Part shown: positions 34,268 through 41,892 of the stretch, piece by piece | Layout of the letters: the number at the start of each line of letters is the position of its first letter | Position numbering within the stretch: position 1 is the stretch's first letter | Assembly (NCBI GenBank): GCA_965222505.1 | Contig: OZ244956.1 | Coordinates: 4,402,001-4,466,000, forward strand | From: G965222505 sp965222505 | GTDB taxonomy: Bacteria > Bacteroidota > Rhodothermia > Rhodothermales > DATKEJ01 | DNA: 64,000 nucleotides | Reading direction: 5' to 3' | The notes under the pieces: model-generated | Database searches by the model: none | What the model saw: only the letters and a program-made list of their open reading frames with translations | What the model was told of the DNA's origin: nothing | Program-made: the position numbers and the translations under genes

Positions 34268-34360
34268 TGGATTGGTGATTGGTAATTTGCTACGTACAGT
34301 CGGCTACGCCTCGTGTGGTGATTGGTGATTTGGGGAAAATCAAAAATGCCCAATCATCAA
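34268..34360. repeat. heptamer-type repeat B3 upstream of the lipoprotein gene
   Basis: GGTGATT and GGTAATT units run from about 34273, then after a unique segment GGTGATT occurs twice more (about 34317-34330), and inverted AATCATC units follow at about 34352. The layout is less regular than in families A, C and D. Its inner segment resembles in inverted orientation the middle of element A1. It occupies the whole gap between the permease stop and the lipoprotein start. Confidence 0.55.
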
Positions 34361-34363
34361 TAC

Positions 34364-35251
34364 TCAGTAGTCTTTTCGGATAAAAAGCAGGTAAGAAAGC
34401 CCGTACATCACGAGGCCGAACCCGCAGGACGACCACAGCGGATACCACGACGTTACGGGGTCTGGACTGGTAAGTTTCGCGACCATCGGGGTAACCTCGG
34501 CAAAGTTGGGCAGGATGTGATACAGGGCCACGTAGATGTGCCGCCAGGGGAGGTTAATTTGCAGTTCGAGTTGCTCCCGGACGCCCAGAATGAGGGAGGC
34601 AAAGATCAGGCCATAGGTGACGATCAGGGCCAGGGCAGTGCTGCGGGCGGCGATGCTGATGAGCGTAACAGCCCCATACATCACCATAAACATCAATACA
34701 ATGATTCCAATGCTGAGCAGAAACCGGGGGTGCCAGATGCCGCTCTTGATGGACATGATCAGCCATACCATGCCCAACAAATAGCCGATCAGCAAGAACA
34801 CCGCCAGCCACACCCCCAACAAGCGGCCTGTGAGCAAGGTGGACCGGCTAATGGGTTTGGACAGCGCCAGATCAATAGTGCCGCGTTCCTGAAGACTGAC
34901 CACCAGCGGAGCCGCCGCAAACAGGGCCAGAAACAACCCCAGCCAGTAGGTAATCCCCGCCGCTGCACTCTCCACACCAATCACGAGATTTTCCAGGGGG
35001 TCATCACCAAGGGGGTGGACGGTTTCCGTCCGGGTTTCGCCGGTTTCTTCATCGGTAAATGTCACTTCCTGCTCGGTCTCAATGGCATTGCCGAACAAGC
35101 GGATGCCGGCCAGGGAGCCGTCCACCACATCCAGGTTCAAGGCAAACATGAGCATGAGCCACGCAAACGTGGACACCAGAAACGCGCCGAGGGTGATTTT
35201 CTTCGCCCACGCCTCTCGAAAAGTCAATCTGAGGATACCGCGTAGTTGCAT
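34364..35251 (-). CDS. ABC-2 family transporter permease
   Basis: This 295-residue membrane protein has about six helices: one at the N-terminus (LGAFLVSTFAWLMLMFALNL), then LGLFLALFAAAPLVVSLQ and helices to the C-terminus. A periplasmic loop rich in Glu and Thr (residues about 60-85) lies after helix 1, a common ABC-2 layout. The ERGTIDLALSKPISRSTLLT segment is a typical coupling helix of bacitracin/Na-type exporters. With the ATPase encoded 79 bp upstream it forms an exporter of unknown substrate. Confidence 0.85.
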   Translation of the reverse strand: MQLRGILRLTFREAWAKKITLGAFLVSTFAWLMLMFALNLDVVDGSLAGIRLFGNAIETEQEVTFTDEETGETRTETVHPLGDDPLENLVIGVESAAAGITYWLGLFLALFAAAPLVVSLQERGTIDLALSKPISRSTLLTGRLLGVWLAVFLLIGYLLGMVWLIMSIKSGIWHPRFLLSIGIIVLMFMVMYGAVTLISIAARSTALALIVTYGLIFASLILGVREQLELQINLPWRHIYVALYHILPNFAEVTPMVAKLTSPDPVTSWYPLWSSCGFGLVMYGLSYLLFIRKDY

Positions 35252-35253
35252 GA

Positions 35254-35305
35254 GGATATTGCGTAATGCGTAAGGTCAGTCTCCCTTACGCATTACGAAT
35301 TACGT
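35254..35305. repeat. heptamer-arm element H upstream of the ABC permease
   Basis: Units GGATATT, GCGTAAT and GCGTAAG are followed by a 10-bp core (GTCAGTCTCC) and inverted units CTTACGC, ATTACGA and ATTACGT. It is a third sequence family with the heptamer rule. In gene sense the arm ends two bases before the ATG at 35251, so the start codon directly follows the repeat. Confidence 0.7.
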
Positions 35306-35330
35306 TGAGGCTTGACCCGAACTTTTTGGT

Positions 35331-36278
35331 TTATTGATCCTGAATCACATCGATGAAATAGTCTTCAAGGGTTTTGCGGGCGGGTTGGATGGATTCAATC
35401 TCCACCGCATAGGCCCGGAGCCGGTCGAGGGTTTGGTTGAGGGCCGGCCGATCCCGCAGTTCCAACATGTAGCGGAAGAGGGTTTCGTTTACCGGGGTTG
35501 TAGCGGCCAGGACGGGTTTGAGTTCGGTATGCAGGGTCTCGGGGAAGGCGGTTGCCACAAGCGTATAGGTTTGTTGTTGCGCTGTGAGTTCGTCAATGGT
35601 GCCCTCGCGGACGAGGCGGCCTTCATTCAGGATAGCGATTCGGGAACATACCTGCTCCACCTCGGACAGCAGGTGCGAGTTCAGAAAGATGGTTTTTCCG
35701 GCATCGCGCATCCAGACGAGCAGGTCCCGGATTTCGCGTCGGCCAATGGGGTCTACGCCGTCTGTGGGTTCATCCAGAAAGACGAGGTCCGGGTCGTTGA
35801 TCAGGGCCTGAGCGAGACCCAGGCGTTGCATCATACCCTTAGAAAATTTACTGATTCGGGTGTCTTTCCATTTGCCCATGCGGACCCGTTCCAGCAATTC
35901 ATCAGTACGGCGGCGGCGTACATCAGGTGCTACGCCCGCCAGTTGGCCATAGAGGTCCAGGGCTTGTCCGGCGGTCAGGTACTCCGGGAATCGATGGTTT
36001 TCCGGTAAAAACCCGATGCGGCGGCGGGCCTCGGGTGTGCGGACGGATTGCCCCAGGACCTGTGCCTCGCCGGAGGTCGCATGCACAATGCTAAGCAGGA
36101 TCTTGACCAACGTGGTTTTGCCCGCACCGTTGGGACCGAGCAGGCCAAAGACTGTACCCTGTTCAACACGAAGGGTCAGGTCACGCAGGGCATGGACATG
36201 CTGTTTGGAGAACCGCTGTTGGTACGTTTTGTCCAGGGCCTGAACGTAAACCGCCGGTGTAAGGGACGGGGTGGGCAT
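35331..36278 (-). CDS. ABC transporter ATP-binding protein
   Basis: This 315-residue ATPase has Walker A (GLLGPNGAGKTTLVKILL), the ABC signature (ISKFSKGMMQRLGLAQALIN, with a variant SKGMMQ), Walker B (DLVFLDEPTDGVDPIGRREI) and an H-loop (LNSHLLSEVEQVCSRIAILN). The C-terminal 80 residues form the extra domain seen in ABC-2 ATPases. The ATG at 36278 is preferred to a TTG at 36302. Operates with the permease downstream. Confidence 0.92.
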   Translation of the reverse strand: MPTPSLTPAVYVQALDKTYQQRFSKQHVHALRDLTLRVEQGTVFGLLGPNGAGKTTLVKILLSIVHATSGEAQVLGQSVRTPEARRRIGFLPENHRFPEYLTAGQALDLYGQLAGVAPDVRRRRTDELLERVRMGKWKDTRISKFSKGMMQRLGLAQALINDPDLVFLDEPTDGVDPIGRREIRDLLVWMRDAGKTIFLNSHLLSEVEQVCSRIAILNEGRLVREGTIDELTAQQQTYTLVATAFPETLHTELKPVLAATTPVNETLFRYMLELRDRPALNQTLDRLRAYAVEIESIQPARKTLEDYFIDVIQDQ

Positions 36279-36345
36279 GGGGTACAGCACGTTGGGGAGC
36301 AAAAAGCTGAACTACGGTATCTGATGCCCGAAGGTTGCAGGTCGT

Positions 36346-37086
36346 CTACAGGTACGCTTTCACCTCGTTCCACAAGGCCCGGTAGGCCGTGGCGGCCCGG
36401 CTGCGTCCGGCATAGGTTATCAACGGGGCGCGCTCAACGCCCATCCGTTCGATGGCGCTGGCAAATGGGATGGTGCTTTTCAGAAAACCATCCTCACCAT
36501 TTTCGTGTGCGGCGCAGATCTCCTTGTGTAGCCGTTTGCGTCGGTCCACCATAGTAAACATAGGGAGGACGTGCAGTTTTTTCGGCGCGATTCGTTTGAT
36601 TTGTTTGCGTACCTGTTGTAGGGAACGAAGGGAGAGGGTTGTGGGGATGAGGGGAATCAGCAGCACATCGGCGGCAGTGATGACGCTTTCGGAGACTAGA
36701 GAGAAGGCCGGCGGACAGTCGATGAAGATGAGGTCGTAGGCAGACTTCACGGGTTTGAGGAGCCGCTTTACCCGTTGTTCGGGTTTTTTGAGGGTGTCAA
36801 GGTTCAGGTCCAGATTGCGGTAGGAGAAGTCGGACGGCAGAAGGTCCAGGCTGTCGTAATCGGTACCTTTGATGAGCCGGTCCAGGTTGAGTTTGCCCCT
36901 GATCAGGCGCTTGGCATCGCCTTTGATTTTGGGTTTGATGCGAAAGTAGAAGCTGGTGGCCCCCTGGGGGTCGAGGTCCCAGATCAGGGTCCGGTTGCCG
37001 TCCCGCGATGCGAGGAAGGCCAGGTTCACGGAAGTGGCTGTTTTGCCGACTCCACCTTTCATGTTGTAGGTAGCAATGATACGCAT
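36346..37086 (-). CDS. ParA-family ATPase
   Basis: This 246-residue P-loop ATPase has the deviant Walker A motif MKGGVGKTATSVNLAFLASR with its signature lysine, DLDPQGATSFYF and FIDCPPAFSLVSES. No ParB-like gene or parS site is seen nearby. It lies 36 bases downstream of the CHAD-domain gene, a pairing that suggests positioning of polyphosphate-type granules, as ParA-like proteins organise other cellular cargo; that role is inference. Confidence 0.9.
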   Translation of the reverse strand: MRIIATYNMKGGVGKTATSVNLAFLASRDGNRTLIWDLDPQGATSFYFRIKPKIKGDAKRLIRGKLNLDRLIKGTDYDSLDLLPSDFSYRNLDLNLDTLKKPEQRVKRLLKPVKSAYDLIFIDCPPAFSLVSESVITAADVLLIPLIPTTLSLRSLQQVRKQIKRIAPKKLHVLPMFTMVDRRKRLHKEICAAHENGEDGFLKSTIPFASAIERMGVERAPLITYAGRSRAATAYRALWNEVKAYL

Positions 37087-37122
37087 GGGCGCATGTTGGT
37101 TAATACACGAGGGGAGGATGCC

Positions 37123-38868
37123 TTAGGTCTGCTGGTCTGTGGGTAAGAACAACTTTCGGAAGCGGCGTTGGTTATGCTTGGCGTTGAACCGGGCAAAGCT
37201 GGCCGCGAAGGCATTCTTTGCTTGATGTTGACGCAATTCGAGGTAGGCCTCCAGCCGGCCCATCGCCGTGATGGTTTCCGCCGGTACGTGACCCTCAGGG
37301 CGTGTGTGTTCGCCTAAGGGATGGTTAAAAGCGGGAGCTGCTGAGGAATGTGTGCCGTTTTTCGCAGGGCGGTTAACCAAGCCCTGTCCCTGGCTCAGGT
37401 TGGCGTTACGTTCAAAGCCGGTCACTTCAACAATCAGGTCATCCACGGTTTGCCGTGCGCGGGCGCTTTCGGCCAGCATATCTTCGGCGAATTGTTGAAT
37501 GCGGATCTGCTGTACCTCAAAATCCTGAAAATCACCCAGCACCTCCTGAAGGTCCTTGAGGGCCACGATACATTTTTTAATCTCTTGTTTCGGATACAAA
37601 CTCCGGAACAGGTCCATCATGTAGCGGAGCTTTTTACAGTCAATCCGCAACGTGTGATAGGCTTCGGCAGGTGTATTGGGGCCGATGGCGAGGCCGTCTT
37701 TACGCACGCGTTGGTAGAGCCGCCAGGTACGTTCTTTCACCACGGCAAGAATCGGACGGACGGCATCGGGCATGGGCTTTTTAGGCAGCGGGCCTGTCAG
37801 GAAGTTTTCCCAGTCTCGTTGTAGCGCTTTGTAGCGGTCGGTGTCCAAGTGGGCAATCATCTCCTCATGAGCGTCCCGTTGGTGTACTTCCAGGTATCGA
37901 CCGAGGGGGGCCAGGTCGTCCCGGATTCGTGCCGGGAGGTGGCTCTGGTAGTCCGGCATGCGCAGGAGGTACACGTCCATGTCTCGGGTCGGGCCCGTGA
38001 TCGCGCCAAGCCATTTGAATTCGACCCTGAAATGGGCCAAGACATTGGGGGGGAAGACCCGTTTAAGCCGGCCTAGGATCGATCGGGTGCGGCGTACGGC
38101 TACACGGAAGTCATGGACGAACTCCGAATCCAGGTCGGCCCGCATCCCGGGTTCGTTTTTCTGCATGGTGCGGAGCAGGGTCAGCAAGATTTGATAGATG
38201 GCTACATCGGCGCGTTCATTGGGGTCCAGGGTCAGGCGAGTTTTGGCTTCATAAGACCCGGGCGTATGTCCGAAAGCTGCAAGATGGGGCAGGAGTTCGG
38301 GTTTGGCAGGGTGCAGGTTGAGGTCACGTTTAAGCGCCTTGATCAGTTTGCGGCTGGGTTTCTCATAGCCTTTGACGGATACGACCTGAAGGTAGCCGTC
38401 GGTGGGTTTTTCGGCCCCGGAGGCCAGATCGCGGGCAGTACCCGGTTCAGCCAGGATGATCCGGGCGAGGGTCTTTTTGTCCTTGTTGCATACCCGAAAG
38501 ACGTGTACCTGGCGCTGCACCTCAATGAGCGGGAGCAAGGCGCGGGGTTCAAGATGCCCCGCGAGTTTTTTTTGCAACGGACTTGGCGGCAGGTCCTGTG
38601 CAAATCGGGGAGGATGGTCGGTCTGTGCCGTGTATAAGAGGGCTCCATCGTTCAGGTCGGCCCAATACAGCGTATAGGCTTCTGGATAGGTTTCGGCAAA
38701 AAACAGGGTATCGGCGGCATACATTCGCCAGTCAAAACTGTCGTAGTAGCGCCGTATCTGTAGATGCGTTTCCGCGTTCTGCAGGTGAAACGGTTTGTGT
38801 ATATGGGTGCGTAATGCCTCAATCTTCAGGGATTGAGGTAAACCAAAGATTTGGGCCAACCTCGACAT
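37123..38868 (-). CDS. CHAD domain protein
   Basis: This 581-residue cytosolic protein has a CHAD (conserved histidine alpha-helical) domain at about 218-480. Its basic helices include the conserved FVHDFRVAVRRTRSILGRLK and AYHTLRIDCKKLRYMMDLFR motifs, with many surface Arg/Lys/His residues that bind polyphosphate in the family. The first 215 residues do not match a family I recognise. A low-complexity C-terminal linker (about 490-540) follows. Start at 38868 chosen because upstream residues look random. Confidence 0.85.
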   Translation of the reverse strand: MSRLAQIFGLPQSLKIEALRTHIHKPFHLQNAETHLQIRRYYDSFDWRMYAADTLFFAETYPEAYTLYWADLNDGALLYTAQTDHPPRFAQDLPPSPLQKKLAGHLEPRALLPLIEVQRQVHVFRVCNKDKKTLARIILAEPGTARDLASGAEKPTDGYLQVVSVKGYEKPSRKLIKALKRDLNLHPAKPELLPHLAAFGHTPGSYEAKTRLTLDPNERADVAIYQILLTLLRTMQKNEPGMRADLDSEFVHDFRVAVRRTRSILGRLKRVFPPNVLAHFRVEFKWLGAITGPTRDMDVYLLRMPDYQSHLPARIRDDLAPLGRYLEVHQRDAHEEMIAHLDTDRYKALQRDWENFLTGPLPKKPMPDAVRPILAVVKERTWRLYQRVRKDGLAIGPNTPAEAYHTLRIDCKKLRYMMDLFRSLYPKQEIKKCIVALKDLQEVLGDFQDFEVQQIRIQQFAEDMLAESARARQTVDDLIVEVTGFERNANLSQGQGLVNRPAKNGTHSSAAPAFNHPLGEHTRPEGHVPAETITAMGRLEAYLELRQHQAKNAFAASFARFNAKHNQRRFRKLFLPTDQQT

Positions 38869-39227
38869 CTGCTCGACTCTGGTTCTAGGGGCGCATAGTG
38901 GACGTGTTGCGCCGAATGCGTGCGGCCTGCGCACGTTAATGGTCTGGGCCAATATAAGACACAACGTACCCTCCGATTGCCGGATTCTACGTTTTCCGTA
39001 CGGGAATTTTATCCGTTCTTTGAAATGACAGTGCAAACTTCAGTGCCGCGCCCATACCACCGCCGCGCCGGCCCGGAAGGTTCGTTGTAAGGTCAAAAGT
39101 CGAAGCCACAACGGACCACGGACCAATGACCACGGACTGGTGGTAGAGCGGCACCCCATGTACGCTTGCACAATGTTATCAAAGAACGCTTATTACTTGA
39201 AATTTAGATGCGCCGCAAAGCCGGGGG
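38869..39227. other. 359-bp intergenic region between pgk and the CHAD gene
   Basis: No gene is supported. It holds two copies of TCAAAGAACG (39014-39023 on the minus strand, 39179-39188 on the plus strand) and the single-arm heptamer array E2 (39111-39138). The promoter of the CHAD gene is expected here. Confidence 0.6.
39111..39138. repeat. heptamer array E2 (single arm)
   Basis: Four 7-bp units, ACGGACC twice, AATGACC and ACGGACT, match the right arm of E1. No convincing inverted partner follows. The array is in a long non-coding stretch and is not next to a start codon. Confidence 0.6.
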
Positions 39228-40412
39228 TTAACCCAGTGCAGCGATGCCGGGCAGGGCTTTGCCTTCCAGCAGTTCAAGCATGGCGCCACCCCCGGTAGAG
39301 ACGTGGCTGACCTCCTCTTCCAGGCCGGCTTTGTTGATGGCCGCAACCGAGTCTCCGCCGCCGACGATGGTCATGGCCCCCTGTTTAGTAATGTCGGCCA
39401 GGGTTTGGGCCACGGCGAGGGTGCCGTTGGCGTAGTTGGGCATTTCAAAGACCCCCATCGGGCCGTTCCAGACCACGGTTTGGGCCTCGGCCAGGAGGGT
39501 TCGGTAGGCGGCTATCGTATCTGGGCCAATGTCGAGGCCCATGTATCCTTCCGGAATATTGCCCTGTACCGTGTGGTGTTCGGCCTCGTTGTCAAAGGCC
39601 GTCGCGACGATATGGTCAGAGGGGAGCTTGATTTTTCCATGGGCTGCGGTGTAGAGTTCACGGGCCACATCCAGTTTGTCGTTTTCGACGAGGGAAGAGC
39701 CGACCTCTTGCCCGAGCATTTTCAGGAAGGTATAGCTCATGGCTCCGCCGATGAGTAGGGCATCTACCTTGTCGAGCAAGGCGCGGATCACGCCGATTTT
39801 ATCCGAGACCTTGGCCCCGCCCAGGATGGCGACGAACGGCCGTTTCGGCATCTTGAGGGCTTCGGAGAGATAGGTTATTTCCTTGCCCAGCAGGAACCCC
39901 ATGGCGTAGGTATCCATGTGGTGGGTTACGCCTTCAGTAGAGGCATGGGCGCGGTGGGCTGAGCCAAATGCGTCGTTGACGAAGATATCCCCCAGCCGGC
40001 CCATCTGGGCGGCCAGATCCGCATCATTTTTCTTTTCACCCGGCAGAAATCGGGTGTTTTCCAGCACGATAACTGAGCGCTCAGAGGCCAGCGCAACGGC
40101 TTGCTCGGCGCGGGGGCCAACGGTCTGATCAATGAACGTGACGGGGGCGTCGATGAGGGTACCGAGATGACGGGCAACCGGGCCGAGGCTCAGGGCCGGT
40201 TTGGTTTGACCGCCCGGCCGTCCAAGATGGCTCATCAATACAGCCGTGGCTCCGGCTTTGGTGATGTGCTCAATCGTGGGCAGGGCCGCCCGGATGCGGG
40301 TATCATCGGTGACGGCAATGCGGCCGCTGGGCTTGGTTTCAAGCGGTACATTGAAATCAACACGGACGAGCACGTTCTTCCCGCGAAGGTCCAGCGCGTC
40401 TAGGGTATTCAT
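39228..40412 (-). CDS. pgk: phosphoglycerate kinase
   Basis: This 394-residue glycolytic enzyme transfers phosphate from 1,3-bisphosphoglycerate to ADP. N-terminal VLVRVDFNVPLE, SHLGRPGG, the KVSDKIGVI and FLVGGAMSYTFL-type segments, the GVFEMPNYANGT hinge region and the GGGDSVAAINKAG nucleotide motif are all present. The start at 40412 (MNTLDALDLRGKN) was chosen over an upstream ATG at 40478. It follows gap after 95 bases. Confidence 0.96.
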   Translation of the reverse strand: MNTLDALDLRGKNVLVRVDFNVPLETKPSGRIAVTDDTRIRAALPTIEHITKAGATAVLMSHLGRPGGQTKPALSLGPVARHLGTLIDAPVTFIDQTVGPRAEQAVALASERSVIVLENTRFLPGEKKNDADLAAQMGRLGDIFVNDAFGSAHRAHASTEGVTHHMDTYAMGFLLGKEITYLSEALKMPKRPFVAILGGAKVSDKIGVIRALLDKVDALLIGGAMSYTFLKMLGQEVGSSLVENDKLDVARELYTAAHGKIKLPSDHIVATAFDNEAEHHTVQGNIPEGYMGLDIGPDTIAAYRTLLAEAQTVVWNGPMGVFEMPNYANGTLAVAQTLADITKQGAMTIVGGGDSVAAINKAGLEEEVSHVSTGGGAMLELLEGKALPGIAALG

Positions 40413-40507
40413 AGCGGTATAGGCAGATGCAAGGTGGCCTGGCACAGGGGAGCCCGTGCGGGATGAAGGGGCCCGCACGGGCTCAGGACATCAGAATGTG
40501 TGTGGGG

Positions 40508-41512
40508 TTAGGCGTTCATCAATTTCTTGACGAGGTCCACGGTGCGGTTCGAGTAGCCCCACTCGTTGTCATACCAGCCAATGATCTTGACCAGTTTGCC
40601 GTTGGCGTTGGTCGAGAGGGCATCGAAGATACAGGAGTGTGGGTTGCCGATAATGTCCGTCGAAACCAGCGGCAGTTCGCTGTATTCGAGGACGCCTTTG
40701 AGGTTCCCGTTGCCGGCGGCTGTGAAGGCGGCATTGACTTCTTCTGTGGTCGTGGACTTGGAGACCACAGCGGTGAAGTCGGTCAGGGAGCCATCTGGAA
40801 CCGGAACGCGTACGGCGAAACCGTCCAGCTTTCCGTTCAGGTGCGGCATCACCAGTCCGACGGCCCGGGCAGCCCCGGTGGTCGTGGGGATGATGTTGAC
40901 AGCCGCAGCCCGTGCCCGGCGCAGGTCGCTGTGCGGCGAGTCCTGGATGCGTTGGTCCGAGGTGTAGCCGTGGATGGTAGTCATGAACCCTTGTTCAATC
41001 CCGAAAGCATCATCGAGTACCTTCACCATGGGGGCGAGGCAGTTGGTGGTACAGCTTGCATTGGACACGATGGTTTCATCACCGGTCAGGGCATGATCGT
41101 TCACGCCAATCACGATGGTGGCATCGACGGCATCTTTGGCCGGGGCCGAGATGATGGCTTTTTTCGCGCCGGCTTGTACGTGCAGGGCGGCTTTGGCTTT
41201 GGTGCGGAAGAAGCCGGTGGACTCGATCACGACGTCGCAGTCCAGGTCACCCCAGGGCAGGTTGGAGGGGTCGCGTTGGCTGAGCACCCGGAGGCGGTCA
41301 CCGTTGATGATCAGGTCATTTCCGTCTACGGAGACTTCACCGGGGAAGATGCCGTGCACAGAATCGTACTTAAATAAATGGGCTAGAGTTGTAGCATCGG
41401 TCAAGTCGTTGACGGCAACGACATCAAACAGACCCGGCTCATGCTTGAGGATCGAACGAAACACCAGCCGACCGATACGGCCAAACCCGTTAATGCCAAC
41501 TTTGATGGACAT
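40508..41512 (-). CDS. gap: glyceraldehyde-3-phosphate dehydrogenase, type I
   Basis: This 334-residue enzyme has an NAD-binding Rossmann start (VGINGFGRIGRLVFRSIL, then VVAVNDLTD whose Asp favours NAD), the catalytic Cys in SNASCTTNCLAPMVKVLDD and the catalytic-region HGYTSDQRIQDSPHSDLRRA. The C-terminus has KIIGWYDNEWGYSNRTVDL. Upstream of the start a TCAAAGAACGGTATAAACC string (41530-41548, minus) may be part of its promoter. Confidence 0.97.
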   Translation of the reverse strand: MSIKVGINGFGRIGRLVFRSILKHEPGLFDVVAVNDLTDATTLAHLFKYDSVHGIFPGEVSVDGNDLIINGDRLRVLSQRDPSNLPWGDLDCDVVIESTGFFRTKAKAALHVQAGAKKAIISAPAKDAVDATIVIGVNDHALTGDETIVSNASCTTNCLAPMVKVLDDAFGIEQGFMTTIHGYTSDQRIQDSPHSDLRRARAAAVNIIPTTTGAARAVGLVMPHLNGKLDGFAVRVPVPDGSLTDFTAVVSKSTTTEEVNAAFTAAGNGNLKGVLEYSELPLVSTDIIGNPHSCIFDALSTNANGKLVKIIGWYDNEWGYSNRTVDLVKKLMNA

Positions 41513-41743
41513 GATCTATCTCCAAAAATGGTTTATACCGTTCTTTGATTTTTGTGTGCACGCCTTACCCGAACGCTTGGCTCGACCTTTGCACAGCAAA
41601 ATCAAGGAACCCTTATTAGGTGCAAAATGAGAAGGGGACGGAACATCGTCCCGGCACAAGTTACCGCAAGGGCAAAAGGGACTTTGAAAAGCAGAGATGA
41701 ATTATTTAACCCTAACGCCGGATGAAAGCGCTTCGGGGAGATC
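41513..41743. other. non-coding region upstream of gap
   Basis: This 231-bp stretch holds the gap 5' region and one copy of the TCAAAGAACG motif (41539-41548, read on the minus strand). No gene is supported in it. Confidence 0.6.
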
Positions 41744-41890
41744 CGTTCTATGTTTTACGTTCTATGTTCGATTGGCATGTGCGTTGGTGGTATTTCCCTA
41801 AAGGATTTGTTTCTCGCTTTAGGTGTTTAGCCCCACGGTGTGCAGCAAGGCAAAAGGGATTAAGAAACGTAGAACTCAGAACGTAGAACG
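41744..41890. repeat. heptamer-arm element D2
   Basis: Left units CGTTCTA, TGTTTTA, CGTTCTA, TGTTCGA run from 41744 to 41771, and the right units AGAAACG, TAGAACT, CAGAACG and TAGAACG run from 41863 to 41890. The core of about 91 bp differs from that of D1, so these two share arms but not centres. The right arm ends two bases before the stop codon of the propeller protein. Confidence 0.75.
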
Positions 41891-41892
41891 TC

